A stretch of DNA of 64,000 nt from Hymenobacter elongatus (GTDB taxonomy: Bacteria; Bacteroidota; Bacteroidia; Cytophagales; Hymenobacteraceae), in contig NZ_SRLD01000008.1 in the NCBI RefSeq assembly GCF_004745955.1, positions 1 through 64,000 of the forward strand, in the 5' to 3' direction. This document shows, piece after piece, positions 7,355 through 16,144 of the stretch. Made by a program: the position numbers and the translations under genes. Within the stretch, counting starts at the first letter, position 1; each line of letters begins with the position of its first letter. Under the pieces are notes generated by a model that saw only the letters and a program-made list of their open reading frames with translations, made no database searches and was not told the origin of the DNA.

Positions 7355-8698
7355 CTAGTGGTTTTGCTGCACCAGCGCGGTGTTGGCGTTGCCGTGCTGC
7401 AGCACGTCGCTCTGGTTGCCGGCCGCGCCCTGGAAGGTTTGGGCGTCGTTTTCGTTGCCGGTCTGCCGCTGCCGGGCGTAGTGGCCATTGCCCTGCTGCT
7501 CGATAAGGGCGTCATTGCCTTTATAGCGTGGTCCGGTGGCTATAACGTCGCCCAGGCTCTGTGCCTGAATAGCGGTGCTTCCGTTGCCGGTCTGCGAAAT
7601 CTGGGCGCTTTGGTACCTGTCAGCCTGCGTTTGGGTAGTCTGGTTGCTGTTGCCCGTCTGGGTGGCAGTAACCGCTTGAAATCTGCCCTGTTGGTTCTGG
7701 GTGGCCTGGTTGCTGTTGCCGGTTTGCGTGGCCCGGGCGTTCAGGTAGTCCCCCTCGTTCCGGATCTGGAGTTGGGTCTGGGTGGCTTGGTTGCTGTTGC
7801 CGGTTTGGGTAGTTGTTTGGTTACTTATAGTATTCAGGGTTTGCTGCTGCGTGCTGCGGTTGTCGTTGCCGGTCTGGGTCAGTGTAGCATTCAACATACC
7901 GTCGAACGAGGTACTCTGGCCCTGGGAGCCGGTATTGCGCTGCCCCAGCTGGGTAATGGTAGCCCGCGTCTCCACGCCGTTTTGGAGCTGACTGGCCGTA
8001 TTGAAGTCGCCCTGCTGGCTGATGCTGGCCTGTCCTCTCAGGCCGCTCTGGTCCTGAGCGGCACTGTTGTTGTTGCCGAGCTGATATACTGTAACACGCT
8101 GTCCTGTCGTCACGCTGCCACCGCCTTGCTCCTGAGACGAGGTGTTGGCGCTGCCCAGCTGCATGGCTGTGGCCGTCAGCGTGACCCCACCCTGCTCTTG
8201 CGTGGCCACGTTGCGGTTGCCCAGGCTTTGCACGATGTCGGCGCTGAGGTTACGGCCCGATTGGCTCTGGGCAGCATAGTTGAGGCCGCTGAGCTGCTGA
8301 ATAGAAGCTCCCAAGCTAAAGCCGCTCTGGTTCTGGGTGGCATAGTTGCCCTGGCTGCCCGCCTGGGTAGAGCCCTGCGTAATGCTGGCTCCGTTGCTGC
8401 CCCGGGTTTCATCGGAGCGCTGGTTCTGAATGGCCGTCTGGTCGTTGCCCATCTGGTTCACCGTAGCCCTTTGGGTGATGCCCTGCTGGATTTGGGTGCT
8501 ATGGTTGTTGTTGCCGCTGGCCGAGCCGCCATTCACGGCCGCATCGTTCTGGCGCGTGGTGGCGGTGTTGGCCCGGCCGCTCTGCGTTACCGTCACTTGG
8601 TTGTTATTCCCATAACTGGTAGAAAGTTGCGTATTCTGCTGCGCTGCCGCCGCGCCGCTCACGGCCATAGCCGCAAAAAGGATTCCGGTTGATTTCAT
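7355..8698 (-). CDS. Curlin-repeat (CsgA/CsgB-like) secreted amyloid-type protein
   Basis: The protein has 447 residues: a signal peptide (MKSTGILFAAMAVSGAAAAQ), then almost entirely Gln/Asn/Thr/Ser-rich repeats of about 20-30 residues with the pattern Q-x-G-x-x-N-x-A-x-Q-x-Q. Examples are TQTGNSNQATQ, repeated with variants near the C-terminus, and QLGNNNSAAQDQSG. This is the curlin strand-loop-strand signature of beta-helical amyloid subunits, but E. coli CsgA is only about 150 residues. No csgG, csgE or csgF gene is visible nearby, so its export route is unknown. It is divergent from the E1 dehydrogenase gene. A role in matrix or adhesion is inferred from the family. Confidence 0.8.
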   Translation of the reverse strand: MKSTGILFAAMAVSGAAAAQQNTQLSTSYGNNNQVTVTQSGRANTATTRQNDAAVNGGSASGNNNHSTQIQQGITQRATVNQMGNDQTAIQNQRSDETRGSNGASITQGSTQAGSQGNYATQNQSGFSLGASIQQLSGLNYAAQSQSGRNLSADIVQSLGNRNVATQEQGGVTLTATAMQLGSANTSSQEQGGGSVTTGQRVTVYQLGNNNSAAQDQSGLRGQASISQQGDFNTASQLQNGVETRATITQLGQRNTGSQGQSTSFDGMLNATLTQTGNDNRSTQQQTLNTISNQTTTQTGNSNQATQTQLQIRNEGDYLNARATQTGNSNQATQNQQGRFQAVTATQTGNSNQTTQTQADRYQSAQISQTGNGSTAIQAQSLGDVIATGPRYKGNDALIEQQGNGHYARQRQTGNENDAQTFQGAAGNQSDVLQHGNANTALVQQNH

Positions 8699-9111
8699 AA
8701 AAAGGAAATAGAAAAAGTGGATGATGCTGGCCCTGCAAGTGACCTTGTTAGGTAAGTGGAATCAATATTGTATATAAAAAGTTATAATGAAAGTATATTT
8801 AATTATATCATAATAAGATTAATTCCCTACTGTCTGCTTCTATAATGAGCTGATTATCAATATTAAAAATACTGAATATGCCGCTCGCGGGACGGTTGCC
8901 TCCCACAACGTCACCAGAGCCGCCCGGGCGGGTTTGCCTGGCGGGAAAACAGGGGACAGGTGAGTCCCGAAACCTTACTGGGAACCAGTAACGACTGAGC
9001 CCGATAACGCCGTTGCCCGGAATCGGGCGCCGCCCGCGCTGCCCACGGCCGGGCAACGATGTTGCTGTCGTTGCGAAGTCGTAATTTCGCCTTTCCACCT
9101 GCTACTCCTTC
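8699..9111. other. Divergent promoter region, AT-rich in part
   Basis: About 410 bp between the curlin-repeat gene (minus) and the E1 gene (plus). 8755-8885 is AT-rich and probably drives the curlin gene; no clear TAnnTTTG is seen on that strand. The right part contains the putative E1 promoter. No small gene with credible coding character was found. Confidence 0.4.
9062..9089 (+). promoter_or_regulatory. Putative promoter of the E1 dehydrogenase gene
   Basis: TTG at 9062-9064 is separated by 17 bp from TAATTTCG at 9082-9089, close to the Bacteroidota consensus TTG-N17-23-TAnnTTTG (one mismatch). It ends 23 bp before the ATG. Confidence 0.5.
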
Positions 9112-11226
9112 ATGCCCTCGCAAACCACCCCCGTCATCGAACCGGAGTTTTCCACTCATCTTACCGCTACCCAGCCCAGCCAGGCCACGCTGCTGCGGGC
9201 GTATTCCTTTATGCGCACGGCCGACGCGCTGGCTCGCCTCTACGAGGAGAATAAGGCCGTAACGGCCAAATACGTGCACGCTACGGCTCGGGGCCACGAA
9301 GCCATTCAGCTGGCCGCCGCGTTTCACCTCAAAGCCACCGACTACGTCACGCCCTACTACCGCGACGACGCCATGCTGCTGGGCCTGGGCCTGGAGCCCT
9401 ACGAGCTGATGCTGCAGCTGCTGGCCAAGCGCGACGACCCATTCAGCGGCGGCCGTACGTATTATAGCCATCCGTCACTGCGCCGGGCCGGGTTTCCGGT
9501 CATTCCTCACCAAAGTTCGGCCACCGGCATGCAGGCTATTCCGGCCACTGGCCTGGCCCACGGCCTGCACTACCTGGAAAGCCAGGGCCTGCTCGCCTCT
9601 GCCGATGCGCAGCCGGTGGTGGTGTGCTCTATCGGCGATGGCGCCATGACGGAGGGCGAAGTAGCGGAAGCGCTGCAAATGGCCGTGCTGCACCAGCTGC
9701 CCATCATTTATCTGGTGCAGGACAACGACTGGGGTATTTCGGCCACCGGCCGCGAGATGCGCGCCATGGATGCCTACGAGTTTGCCGCCGGCTTCAAAGG
9801 CTTGCAGCGCCTGCGCGTGAACGGAGCCGACTTCCCGGATTCCTACGCCGGCATGGCCACTGCCTTCGACTACGTGCGCCGCACCCGCGGGCCCATTCTG
9901 GTGCATGCCAAATGCCCGCTGCTGGGCCACCACACCAGCGGGGTGCGCCGCGAGTGGTACCGCGGCGACAACCTGGCCGAGCACAACACCCAGGACCCCT
10001 TGCCGCGTCTGCACCAGCAGCTGCTGGACCTGGGCAGCACGGAAGCCGAGCTGGCCGAGCTGGGCGAGCAGGCCCAAACTCTGGTGCAGGCCGACTACCA
10101 GCGCGCCCTGGCTGCCCCCAATCCGGACCCGGCCACCTTTGCCGACCACGAATTCGCGCCGCCGGCCGTAACCGAGGAAAGCGGCGAGCGGGCTCCCGCC
10201 GGGGCCGACAAGGCGCTGATGGTAGATGCCGCTCTGCACGCCGTGGATGATATTCTGCGCGAATTTCCGGAGGCTTTGTTCTACGGTCAGGATGTGGGCG
10301 GGGAGCTGGGGGGCGTGTTTCGCGAAGCAGCCCTGCTGGCCAAAAAGTACGGCGATACCCGTGTCTTCAATACCCCGATTCAGGAAGCCTACATCGTGGG
10401 ATCCACGGCCGGCATGTCGGCGGTAGGAGCCAAGCCTATCGTCGAAATTCAGTTTGCCGACTACATCTGGCCCAGTCTGAACCAGCTGGTGGAAGAGCTC
10501 AGCAAATCGTGCTATTTGTCCAACGGCAAGTTTCCGGTGCAAAGCCTGATTCGGGTGCCCATTGGGGCCTATGGTGGCGGTGGGCCCTATCATTCGGGGT
10601 CCATCGAGAGTACGCTGCTCACCATTCGGGGCATAAAAGTGGTGTACCCGAGCAATGCCGCCGACATGAAAGGCCTGCTGCGCGCCGCCTTCCTGGACCC
10701 CAACCCCGTGGTGCTGCTGGAGCACAAAGGCTTGTACTGGAGCAAAGTGCCCGGCACCGAAGAGGCCAAAACCGTGGAGCCTGCTGCCGGCTACGTGATT
10801 CCGCTGGGCAAAGCAGCCATTGCGCAGCAAGCCGATGCCGAACAGCTGCGCCTGGGTGCTACCTGCGTGGTTATTACCTACGGCATGGGGGTGCATTGGG
10901 CCAAAACGGCTAGTCGGCAATTCGCCGGGCAGGTAGAAATCCTGGATTTGCGCACGCTCAATCCGCTCGATTTTGAGGCCGTGGAAGCCGCCGTACGCCG
11001 CCACGGCAAAGCTCTGGTACTCACCGAGGAGCCGCTGATGAACTCTTTCGCCGAGTCGTTGGCTGGCCGTATTCAGCGCAGCTGCTTCGCGCAGCTCGAC
11101 GCACCAATATTCACGCTGGGAGCCGCCGATCTGCCCGCCATTGCCCTGAACGTGGAGCTGGAAAAGCAAATGCTGCCCAGCGCCGAGAAAGTAGCCGCCG
11201 CTTTGGCCGAGCTGCTGGAGTGGTAA
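9112..11226 (+). CDS. Fused alpha/beta E1 component of a 2-oxoacid dehydrogenase
   Basis: E1 of branched-chain 2-oxoacid (or pyruvate) dehydrogenase uses thiamine diphosphate to decarboxylate the 2-oxoacid and transfer the acyl group to lipoyl-E2. The 704-residue protein joins both subunits in one chain. Residues ~25-350 are the alpha half, with the ThDP motif GDGAMTEGE near 176 ending in DNDWGIS. Residues ~365-704 are the beta half (FYGQDVGGELGGVFR, then EIQFADYIWPSLNQL, then PIGAYGGGGPYHSGSIES). Such fusions are common in Cytophagales. Substrate choice cannot be read with certainty, but the alpha half resembles 2-oxoisovalerate enzymes. E2 and E3 genes are not in the window. The gene stands alone and is followed by a hairpin repeat. 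Confidence 0.9.
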   Translation: MPSQTTPVIEPEFSTHLTATQPSQATLLRAYSFMRTADALARLYEENKAVTAKYVHATARGHEAIQLAAAFHLKATDYVTPYYRDDAMLLGLGLEPYELMLQLLAKRDDPFSGGRTYYSHPSLRRAGFPVIPHQSSATGMQAIPATGLAHGLHYLESQGLLASADAQPVVVCSIGDGAMTEGEVAEALQMAVLHQLPIIYLVQDNDWGISATGREMRAMDAYEFAAGFKGLQRLRVNGADFPDSYAGMATAFDYVRRTRGPILVHAKCPLLGHHTSGVRREWYRGDNLAEHNTQDPLPRLHQQLLDLGSTEAELAELGEQAQTLVQADYQRALAAPNPDPATFADHEFAPPAVTEESGERAPAGADKALMVDAALHAVDDILREFPEALFYGQDVGGELGGVFREAALLAKKYGDTRVFNTPIQEAYIVGSTAGMSAVGAKPIVEIQFADYIWPSLNQLVEELSKSCYLSNGKFPVQSLIRVPIGAYGGGGPYHSGSIESTLLTIRGIKVVYPSNAADMKGLLRAAFLDPNPVVLLEHKGLYWSKVPGTEEAKTVEPAAGYVIPLGKAAIAQQADAEQLRLGATCVVITYGMGVHWAKTASRQFAGQVEILDLRTLNPLDFEAVEAAVRRHGKALVLTEEPLMNSFAESLAGRIQRSCFAQLDAPIFTLGAADLPAIALNVELEKQMLPSAEKVAAALAELLEW

Positions 11227-11258
11227 AGAACGGGTTCGGAACTTCAATTTTCGTGTGT

Positions 11259-11349
11259 GTCAATATCGAGCCTTAGCGAGACATCTCGCGTGCCATGGTA
11301 ATCTGATTGCCATGGCACGCGAGATGTCTCGCTAAGGCTCGATATTGAC
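11259..11349. repeat. Perfect 40-bp inverted repeat (REP-like hairpin)
   Basis: 11259-11298 and 11310-11349 are exact reverse complements of 40 nt around an 11-nt loop. The stem contains GAGACATCTCGCGTGCCATGG. It lies 33 bp after the E1 stop, between convergent genes. It resembles the other long hairpins of the window in architecture but has a different end sequence (GTCAATATCGAG). It could serve as a bidirectional transcription or mRNA-decay barrier, or be a non-autonomous element. Confidence 0.85.
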
Positions 11350-11468
11350 GTTCAAAGAAGATAAATATTCCCTGAGGCGCTACTGGCCACACAGCCTGGG
11401 TGAGGCAAGTCCTGCGCGTTGCTTAGAATGACAGGCAGAACAACGGTAATTCATTCATAAGCTCATTG

Positions 11469-13934
11469 CTAGAATGGATAGCCGATACCCAGGTTGAAAG
11501 CCGTTTGGTTGGGCGATTGACTAAAGCGGAAATTGGGCAGCACGAATTTATTGCCCGGCGCGGTAGGGTCATATACCTTGGTGGCTACGTCGAGACGTAG
11601 GATCAGGAAGGTGAAGTCGAAGCGGATGCCGATGCCGGAACCCACGGCCAGCTGCCGGTAAAACCGGTTCAGCCGAAACACGGCTTCCTCGCGGTTGCTC
11701 TCGTTTTGGAGCGTCCACACGTTGCCAAAATCTGTGAACAAGGCCCCGTTGATAAAGCTATAGAGCGGAAACCGGTATTCCAGGTTGCCTTCCAGCAGCA
11801 CTTCGCCCGGCTGCTCCAGGTCGTAGTCGCGCACGGCCAGGCCGTTTTCTATGCGCGGCGAACCGTCGGCATTGAGCTTGTAGGTGGTGTAGGAGCCGCT
11901 GCCCAGGCGGCGCGGCCGCCAGGCCCGAATGCTGGAGCTACCGCCGGCGAAAAAATACTTGTCGTAGGGAATGCTGAACTGGCCGTCGGTTTTGGTCAGC
12001 GCGTGCGCTACGCCGCCATTGAGACGATACACGAAGAACGACTTTGGGCTCAGCTTGTGGTAGCGCCGAAAATCGCCGCTTATTTTGGCGAAGTCGTAGA
12101 CGTTCAGGTTGATGCTGTTCTGGTAGAGCGAGCGGGTGAGGCCCCCAACCTCCACAAACAGGCGCAGGTAGCGGGCGTCGCGGGTTTGGGTGAAGTCGTT
12201 GGAGTTGAAGAGCGACGTGGCGTTGATGCTGGGCACGAACAGGTTGCCAAAGCTGCGAAACAGCGGTGAGCCCTGCGTGGTGAGCAGCTTCTGGAGCTCC
12301 GCCTCAAAGGTGGGGTCTTTGATGGGCGTATAAATCACGCTCAGATCGAAGGGCGTGAAAACGTACTGGTGGAAGGCAGAGCGCTGCCAGATATAATCGT
12401 AGGTAGCCTCCAGGTTGGTGCGCGTGTACTCGGGCCGCTGCACGTAGGTGTAGCTACCGCTGATGCGGGTTTTGGGGTTGTAGCGCGTCAGGAAGCGGTT
12501 GGTGCGCCACGGCACCAGAAACTGTGGCAATACTAAGTTGACGTTGGCTCCCAGCTGGGTCGTGAGCACGCTGCGGTCTTCAATGCGACTCAGCTGGCCT
12601 TCGAAGCCGCCCCGCAGGCCCAGCTCCAGCACTTCGGCCCCCCCGAAGATATTGCGCACCTTCAGCCGGAAATTCAGGAAGGGGCCCGGCAGCGCCGCCA
12701 CGTAGGTGCCACCAAATTCGATGGTTTCCTGGTACTTCTTGGTGGGCGAGGCGTTGACGGTAGCTACCAGCTCGCCCCGAACACTGTCGCCGCTGGTAGG
12801 TCGCACTTTGTTGTAGCTCACCGTGTTGAAGCGGAACATATCCAGGTCGCTGAGCTGGCGCTGGGTGAGCAGCGTATTTTGCAGGCTATACCGCTCGCCG
12901 GGGCGCACCGTGAGCTTGCGGTCCAGTACTTTGGGGCTGATGCGGTGTTTGAAGGACAGGTAGTACACCGAGTCGCGCACGATGGTGTCGCGCTTCACGC
13001 CAAAGCGGGTCGTGCCCGCATCGGTAATAAAGCGCACGCGCCGCACGGTATACACCTGGTGCTGCTCGCCGGCGGCCGGGTTCGTAATAATGGTGCGCAG
13101 CCGCACGGTGGCGGGCGCAAAGCTTGTGTCGGCTTCCAGCGACACGTACTGCTGCCGAAAATCGTAGTAGCCCGCGTTCTTCAGCAGTGTTTCCAGGCGC
13201 GAGCGTTCCTGCCCGATAACCGACTCGTTGTAGCGGTCATTCACGCGCAGCAACGAGGCCGGCTGGCCCGCCAGCACCACCCGGGCCACTGCCGAGTCGG
13301 CAATGTCATAATCGAGCTGGGAGTAGTGGTACGGCTGGTTTTCGGTTACGCGGTAAGTTACCGTCACCCGGCGGTTGTGTACTGTGTCGGGGCCTTCAAA
13401 AATATGAACCAGGGAAAAGCGCCGGTCCACCACAGTGTCGGTGGCCGTGACGCCGCTGCGGAAAAAGCCCTCCGACTTCAGGAACGTCGCAATCTGCTCC
13501 ACGGTCTTGGTCGTGAGGGTGGAGTCGTAGATAACCGGCGGCTCGCCCAGGCGCATAATGGCGTTGCCTTTGTCGAGGGCCAGCAGCAGGCGGCGGGTGC
13601 GCTTCTCGCGTCGTACCAGCAGCTTGCCTACTTTCACCGAGTCGGGGCGGGCGGCCTGGGTGCGCTCATCAAACTCGGTGCGGATGCGCTGCAGCTTGAG
13701 CTGCAGGCGCTGCTTATCATAAAAGCGGTTTCCGAGCTGGTAGATTGCTAGCTTTGGCAGCGGAAAGCGGCTGTTGGGCTGTTGCTGGTAGAGCGCCTCG
13801 ATGCGGGCCGCATCGGCTTCTTGCACGCCTTCCAGGCGGATGCGGCTGAGCAACTTCTGGCGGGGCTCCAGCAGCCGCAGCGGCGAGCAGCCAGCCAGGA
13901 GCAGCAAGGCTCCGGCCAGCGCCGCGCGGGTCAT
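11469..13934 (-). CDS. Omp85-family outer membrane protein, lipoprotein type (TamL/BamA-like)
   Basis: The product is 821 residues from ATG 13934. The upstream extension to 14279 is antisense to the methyltransferase gene and is rejected. The N-terminus is a lipoprotein signal (MTRAALAGALLLLAGCSPL, lipobox LAGC). Several POTRA-like modules follow, up to about residue 400, and then a C-terminal surface-antigen beta-barrel (AGGSSSIRAWRPRRLGSGSY is the conserved lid-lock region; the chain ends NLGIGYPF with a terminal Phe). In Bacteroidota a lipidated TamA homologue, TamL, is established, and this protein fits it: insertion or assembly of outer-membrane proteins. The gene is divergent from the SpoU methyltransferase, with only 44 bp between. 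Confidence 0.85.
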   Translation of the reverse strand: MTRAALAGALLLLAGCSPLRLLEPRQKLLSRIRLEGVQEADAARIEALYQQQPNSRFPLPKLAIYQLGNRFYDKQRLQLKLQRIRTEFDERTQAARPDSVKVGKLLVRREKRTRRLLLALDKGNAIMRLGEPPVIYDSTLTTKTVEQIATFLKSEGFFRSGVTATDTVVDRRFSLVHIFEGPDTVHNRRVTVTYRVTENQPYHYSQLDYDIADSAVARVVLAGQPASLLRVNDRYNESVIGQERSRLETLLKNAGYYDFRQQYVSLEADTSFAPATVRLRTIITNPAAGEQHQVYTVRRVRFITDAGTTRFGVKRDTIVRDSVYYLSFKHRISPKVLDRKLTVRPGERYSLQNTLLTQRQLSDLDMFRFNTVSYNKVRPTSGDSVRGELVATVNASPTKKYQETIEFGGTYVAALPGPFLNFRLKVRNIFGGAEVLELGLRGGFEGQLSRIEDRSVLTTQLGANVNLVLPQFLVPWRTNRFLTRYNPKTRISGSYTYVQRPEYTRTNLEATYDYIWQRSAFHQYVFTPFDLSVIYTPIKDPTFEAELQKLLTTQGSPLFRSFGNLFVPSINATSLFNSNDFTQTRDARYLRLFVEVGGLTRSLYQNSINLNVYDFAKISGDFRRYHKLSPKSFFVYRLNGGVAHALTKTDGQFSIPYDKYFFAGGSSSIRAWRPRRLGSGSYTTYKLNADGSPRIENGLAVRDYDLEQPGEVLLEGNLEYRFPLYSFINGALFTDFGNVWTLQNESNREEAVFRLNRFYRQLAVGSGIGIRFDFTFLILRLDVATKVYDPTAPGNKFVLPNFRFSQSPNQTAFNLGIGYPF

Positions 13935-13978
13935 CCATTCTACCGTAAGCCGCCCGTGGCGGTTGATAAACAAAGAAT

Positions 13979-14722
13979 ATGGTTTCAAAAGCAGTAGCGA
14001 AATACGTGCACGCGCTGCACCTGAAGAAATACCGGCTCCGCCACCAGGCCTTTCTGGTGGAAGGCGGTAAGAGTGTACAGGAGCTGCTAAGCTCCGGGCT
14101 TCAAACGGAACGGGTGTTCCTGACGGCTGAGTTTGCCGCAAAAATCCCGCCGCTGCCCGCGAAGGTACCGGTTGAAATCGTGACGGAAGAAGAATTAACC
14201 AAACTTGGCACGCTGGCCAACAACACCACGGCCCTGGCCATTGCCCGCCTGCCCGAGCCAACGGCCTTAGCGCCAGCACCCAACCGGCTGCTGCTGGCCC
14301 TCGATGAAGTGCGCGACCCCGGCAACCTGGGCACGCTCATTCGGCTGGCCGACTGGTATGGCCTGCACGGGGTGGTGTGCTCCGAAACCTGCGCCGACCC
14401 GTGGGCGCCCAAAACCATTGCCGCCACCATGGGGTCCTTCACCCGCGTGGCCATCTGGCAGCGCGAGCTGCCCGAGTGGCTCGATACGCTGCCCGCCGCG
14501 CTGCCGCGCTACGGCGCCCACCTCGAGGGCGACAATGTGCACCGTCTCGCGCTGCGGCCCGGCGGCGTGCTCATCATGGGTAGTGAGTCGCACGGGCCAC
14601 GCCCCGAGGTGCTGGCCCGCCTCACCCAGCGGCTCTACATTCCCGGTGCCGGCGGGGCCGAAAGCCTGAACGTGGCGGTATCGGCCGCTATTCTGCTCGA
14701 TAATTTTCATCGGGAGCTGTAG
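13979..14722 (+). CDS. TrmH/SpoU-family RNA 2'-O-methyltransferase
   Basis: The 247-residue protein has the SPOUT knot motifs: motif 1 LDEVRDPGNLGTLIRLADW (about residues 104-122), motif 2 VLIMGSESHGPRPEVL and motif 3 IPGAGGAESLNVAVSAAILL. The first ~90 residues form an L30e-like RNA-binding domain (YRLRHQAFLVEGGKSVQELL). It transfers a methyl group from S-adenosylmethionine to a ribose 2'-OH in rRNA or tRNA; the target base cannot be told from sequence alone. It is followed by a 14752-14923 repeat that may act as a terminator. Confidence 0.93.
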   Translation: MVSKAVAKYVHALHLKKYRLRHQAFLVEGGKSVQELLSSGLQTERVFLTAEFAAKIPPLPAKVPVEIVTEEELTKLGTLANNTTALAIARLPEPTALAPAPNRLLLALDEVRDPGNLGTLIRLADWYGLHGVVCSETCADPWAPKTIAATMGSFTRVAIWQRELPEWLDTLPAALPRYGAHLEGDNVHRLALRPGGVLIMGSESHGPRPEVLARLTQRLYIPGAGGAESLNVAVSAAILLDNFHREL

Positions 14723-14751
14723 GAGCGGGGCCGGCGTTGCTTTTCCTCATC

Positions 14752-14923
14752 TGTCATCCTGAGCTTGCGAAGGACCTTCCTCTAATAAGTGCTACGTGTT
14801 CTTAAATGCGAAAAGCCCTTCACCACGCCATGGTAAAGGGCTTTTCTACGCTAGGACAAGCTTTCTCAGTTAGGAAAGGAAGGTCACGCCTCTTGATGCG
14901 CGGAATGCGCTGCTCAAGATGAC
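14752..14923. repeat. Imperfect palindromic repeat with internal hairpin
   Basis: The outer ends read GTCATCCTGAGC on the left and the complement of GTCATCTTGAGCAGCGC on the right. Inside is a strong hairpin: GAAAAGCCCTT at 14810-14820 with AAGGGCTTTTC at 14836-14846. It separates two convergent genes and probably doubles as a terminator. The GTCATCCTGAG and GAAGGACCTTCCTC segments recur in the 20065-20230 repeat. Confidence 0.7.
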
Positions 14924-14948
14924 CGGCGGGAAGGAGCTAACCCTGCCT

Positions 14949-16124
14949 TTAATCCAGAATAGAGATGCCGAAGCTGACGGACTGGGCCTGGGGGCCGCGG
15001 TTGTTCTTGAATAGCTCATTCATGTTGTATTTCACGAACAAGTCGATGCCGCGCACCCCGATGATGCCTTGCACGCCGTACTGGAATTCTTCCAGGTTGA
15101 AGCTGTTGCGGTCCTTGTCTTTGCGGGTGTTACCCTCGTTTTCGTACTTTATTTTGGAATGGCTGGCCAGGCGGTAGCCGGCGAAGCCGCCCGCGCCGAT
15201 GCGAAACGCGTCGTGCCCGGTTTTGTCCTGGAAGTTGAGTTTGGCCATCAGGGGCAGGTTCAGCACGGTGGTAGCCAGCTTGCTTTTCTCCAGGCTTAGC
15301 TCGGGCTCATGCTGGATAAAGGTACGGGTATCGGCGGCCAGGATGCGGCGGTTGTTGTCAAACATGTAGTTGTTGAAGGCCAGCTCCGGCCCCAGCACCA
15401 GAAAGAAGGGGCTGCGCCGGCCGCCCACCCGGATATCATAGTGCCAGTTCAGGCTCAGGTAGCGCGAGCCGGTGGGTTTCAAGTCAAACTGCTCCTCGGC
15501 GAGGCTCGAGCGGTTGGCCAGCGCATTCAGGCCCAGGTCGAGGGAAAAGTTGCTGTGCACGGCGCGGCGGTCATGTTCTTCCCGCTTGCGGGCCCGGGCC
15601 GCGTTGCGAAGAGAGTCGCTGTTTTGCCGGGTGTCGCGGCCGATGTTAATCGATATTTCATCGTTAGTATCCTTATTCTCACCGTCTTTGCCGGGTTCCT
15701 TGGCGCTTTCTTTCACCGTCACGCTGAATACCTGCCCGAACTTGTAGCCCTTCACCGCCACTTTTTTCGCGCTAGGCTCCTCGTTGCGCACCGTCACCCT
15801 GATTTGCTCGGGAGCCTGGGTGCCGGGGCGCTCCTTGGCCGGATAAAACTCCATCGTGACGGAGCTGTTATTCGCGTTTTTGCTGGCTACTTCGGCCTGT
15901 CGAATGTATTTATCGAGCAGCGCCATCAGCGTGTCGAGGCGGTAGGTGCGGAGCTCACGCAGCTGCTCCTTATTTTTGGTGTGCAGCGTCATGGTGGCCT
16001 GGTTTGGCAGTTTCACCACGATGGTATCGTCGTTGGAAGCCGGTGTGGTGGCTGCCTGGGTGCGGCAAGGCGCGGCCAGTACTGTCAGCAGCAGTACCGC
16101 CAGCAGTGAGGAAAGACGTTTCAT
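14949..16124 (-). CDS. Outer-membrane beta-barrel protein of the sigma/anti-sigma operon
   Basis: The 391-residue protein has a signal peptide (MKRLSSLLAVLLLTVLAAPCRTQA), a charged Lys/Glu-rich middle (about 30-190), then alternating beta-strands (SRYLSLNWHYDIRVGGRRSPFFLVLGPELAF ... FRIGAGGFAGYRLASHSKIKY ... SVSFGISILD). The pattern is that of an 8-stranded PorT/OmpW-type barrel. It is the last gene of an apparent three-gene unit with an ECF sigma factor and a membrane protein, so it is probably a target or stress output of that sigma factor. The exact role is unknown. Confidence 0.7.
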   Translation of the reverse strand: MKRLSSLLAVLLLTVLAAPCRTQAATTPASNDDTIVVKLPNQATMTLHTKNKEQLRELRTYRLDTLMALLDKYIRQAEVASKNANNSSVTMEFYPAKERPGTQAPEQIRVTVRNEEPSAKKVAVKGYKFGQVFSVTVKESAKEPGKDGENKDTNDEISINIGRDTRQNSDSLRNAARARKREEHDRRAVHSNFSLDLGLNALANRSSLAEEQFDLKPTGSRYLSLNWHYDIRVGGRRSPFFLVLGPELAFNNYMFDNNRRILAADTRTFIQHEPELSLEKSKLATTVLNLPLMAKLNFQDKTGHDAFRIGAGGFAGYRLASHSKIKYENEGNTRKDKDRNSFNLEEFQYGVQGIIGVRGIDLFVKYNMNELFKNNRGPQAQSVSFGISILD

Positions 16125-16144
16125 GATAGTAGGAAGTTGAAATC

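Noticed and set aside
7600-8100. Possible CRISPR or tandem DNA repeat array
   Set aside because: The regularity comes from imperfect protein repeats (Q-x-G-N-x-N-Q); there are no constant-length direct repeats with unique spacers.
7358-8692. 444-residue open frame antisense to the curlin-repeat gene
   Set aside because: It mirrors the repeat periodicity of the real gene, lacks a domain, and its composition (Leu/Val/Gly runs) follows from reversed Gln/Asn codons.
9475-11247. 590-residue frame antisense to the E1 dehydrogenase
   Set aside because: The E1 gene is unambiguous on the plus strand; long antisense frames are common in GC-rich DNA.
12879-13751. 290-residue plus-strand frame inside the Omp85 gene
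   Set aside because: Antisense shadow; the Omp85 reading has POTRA and barrel motifs throughout.
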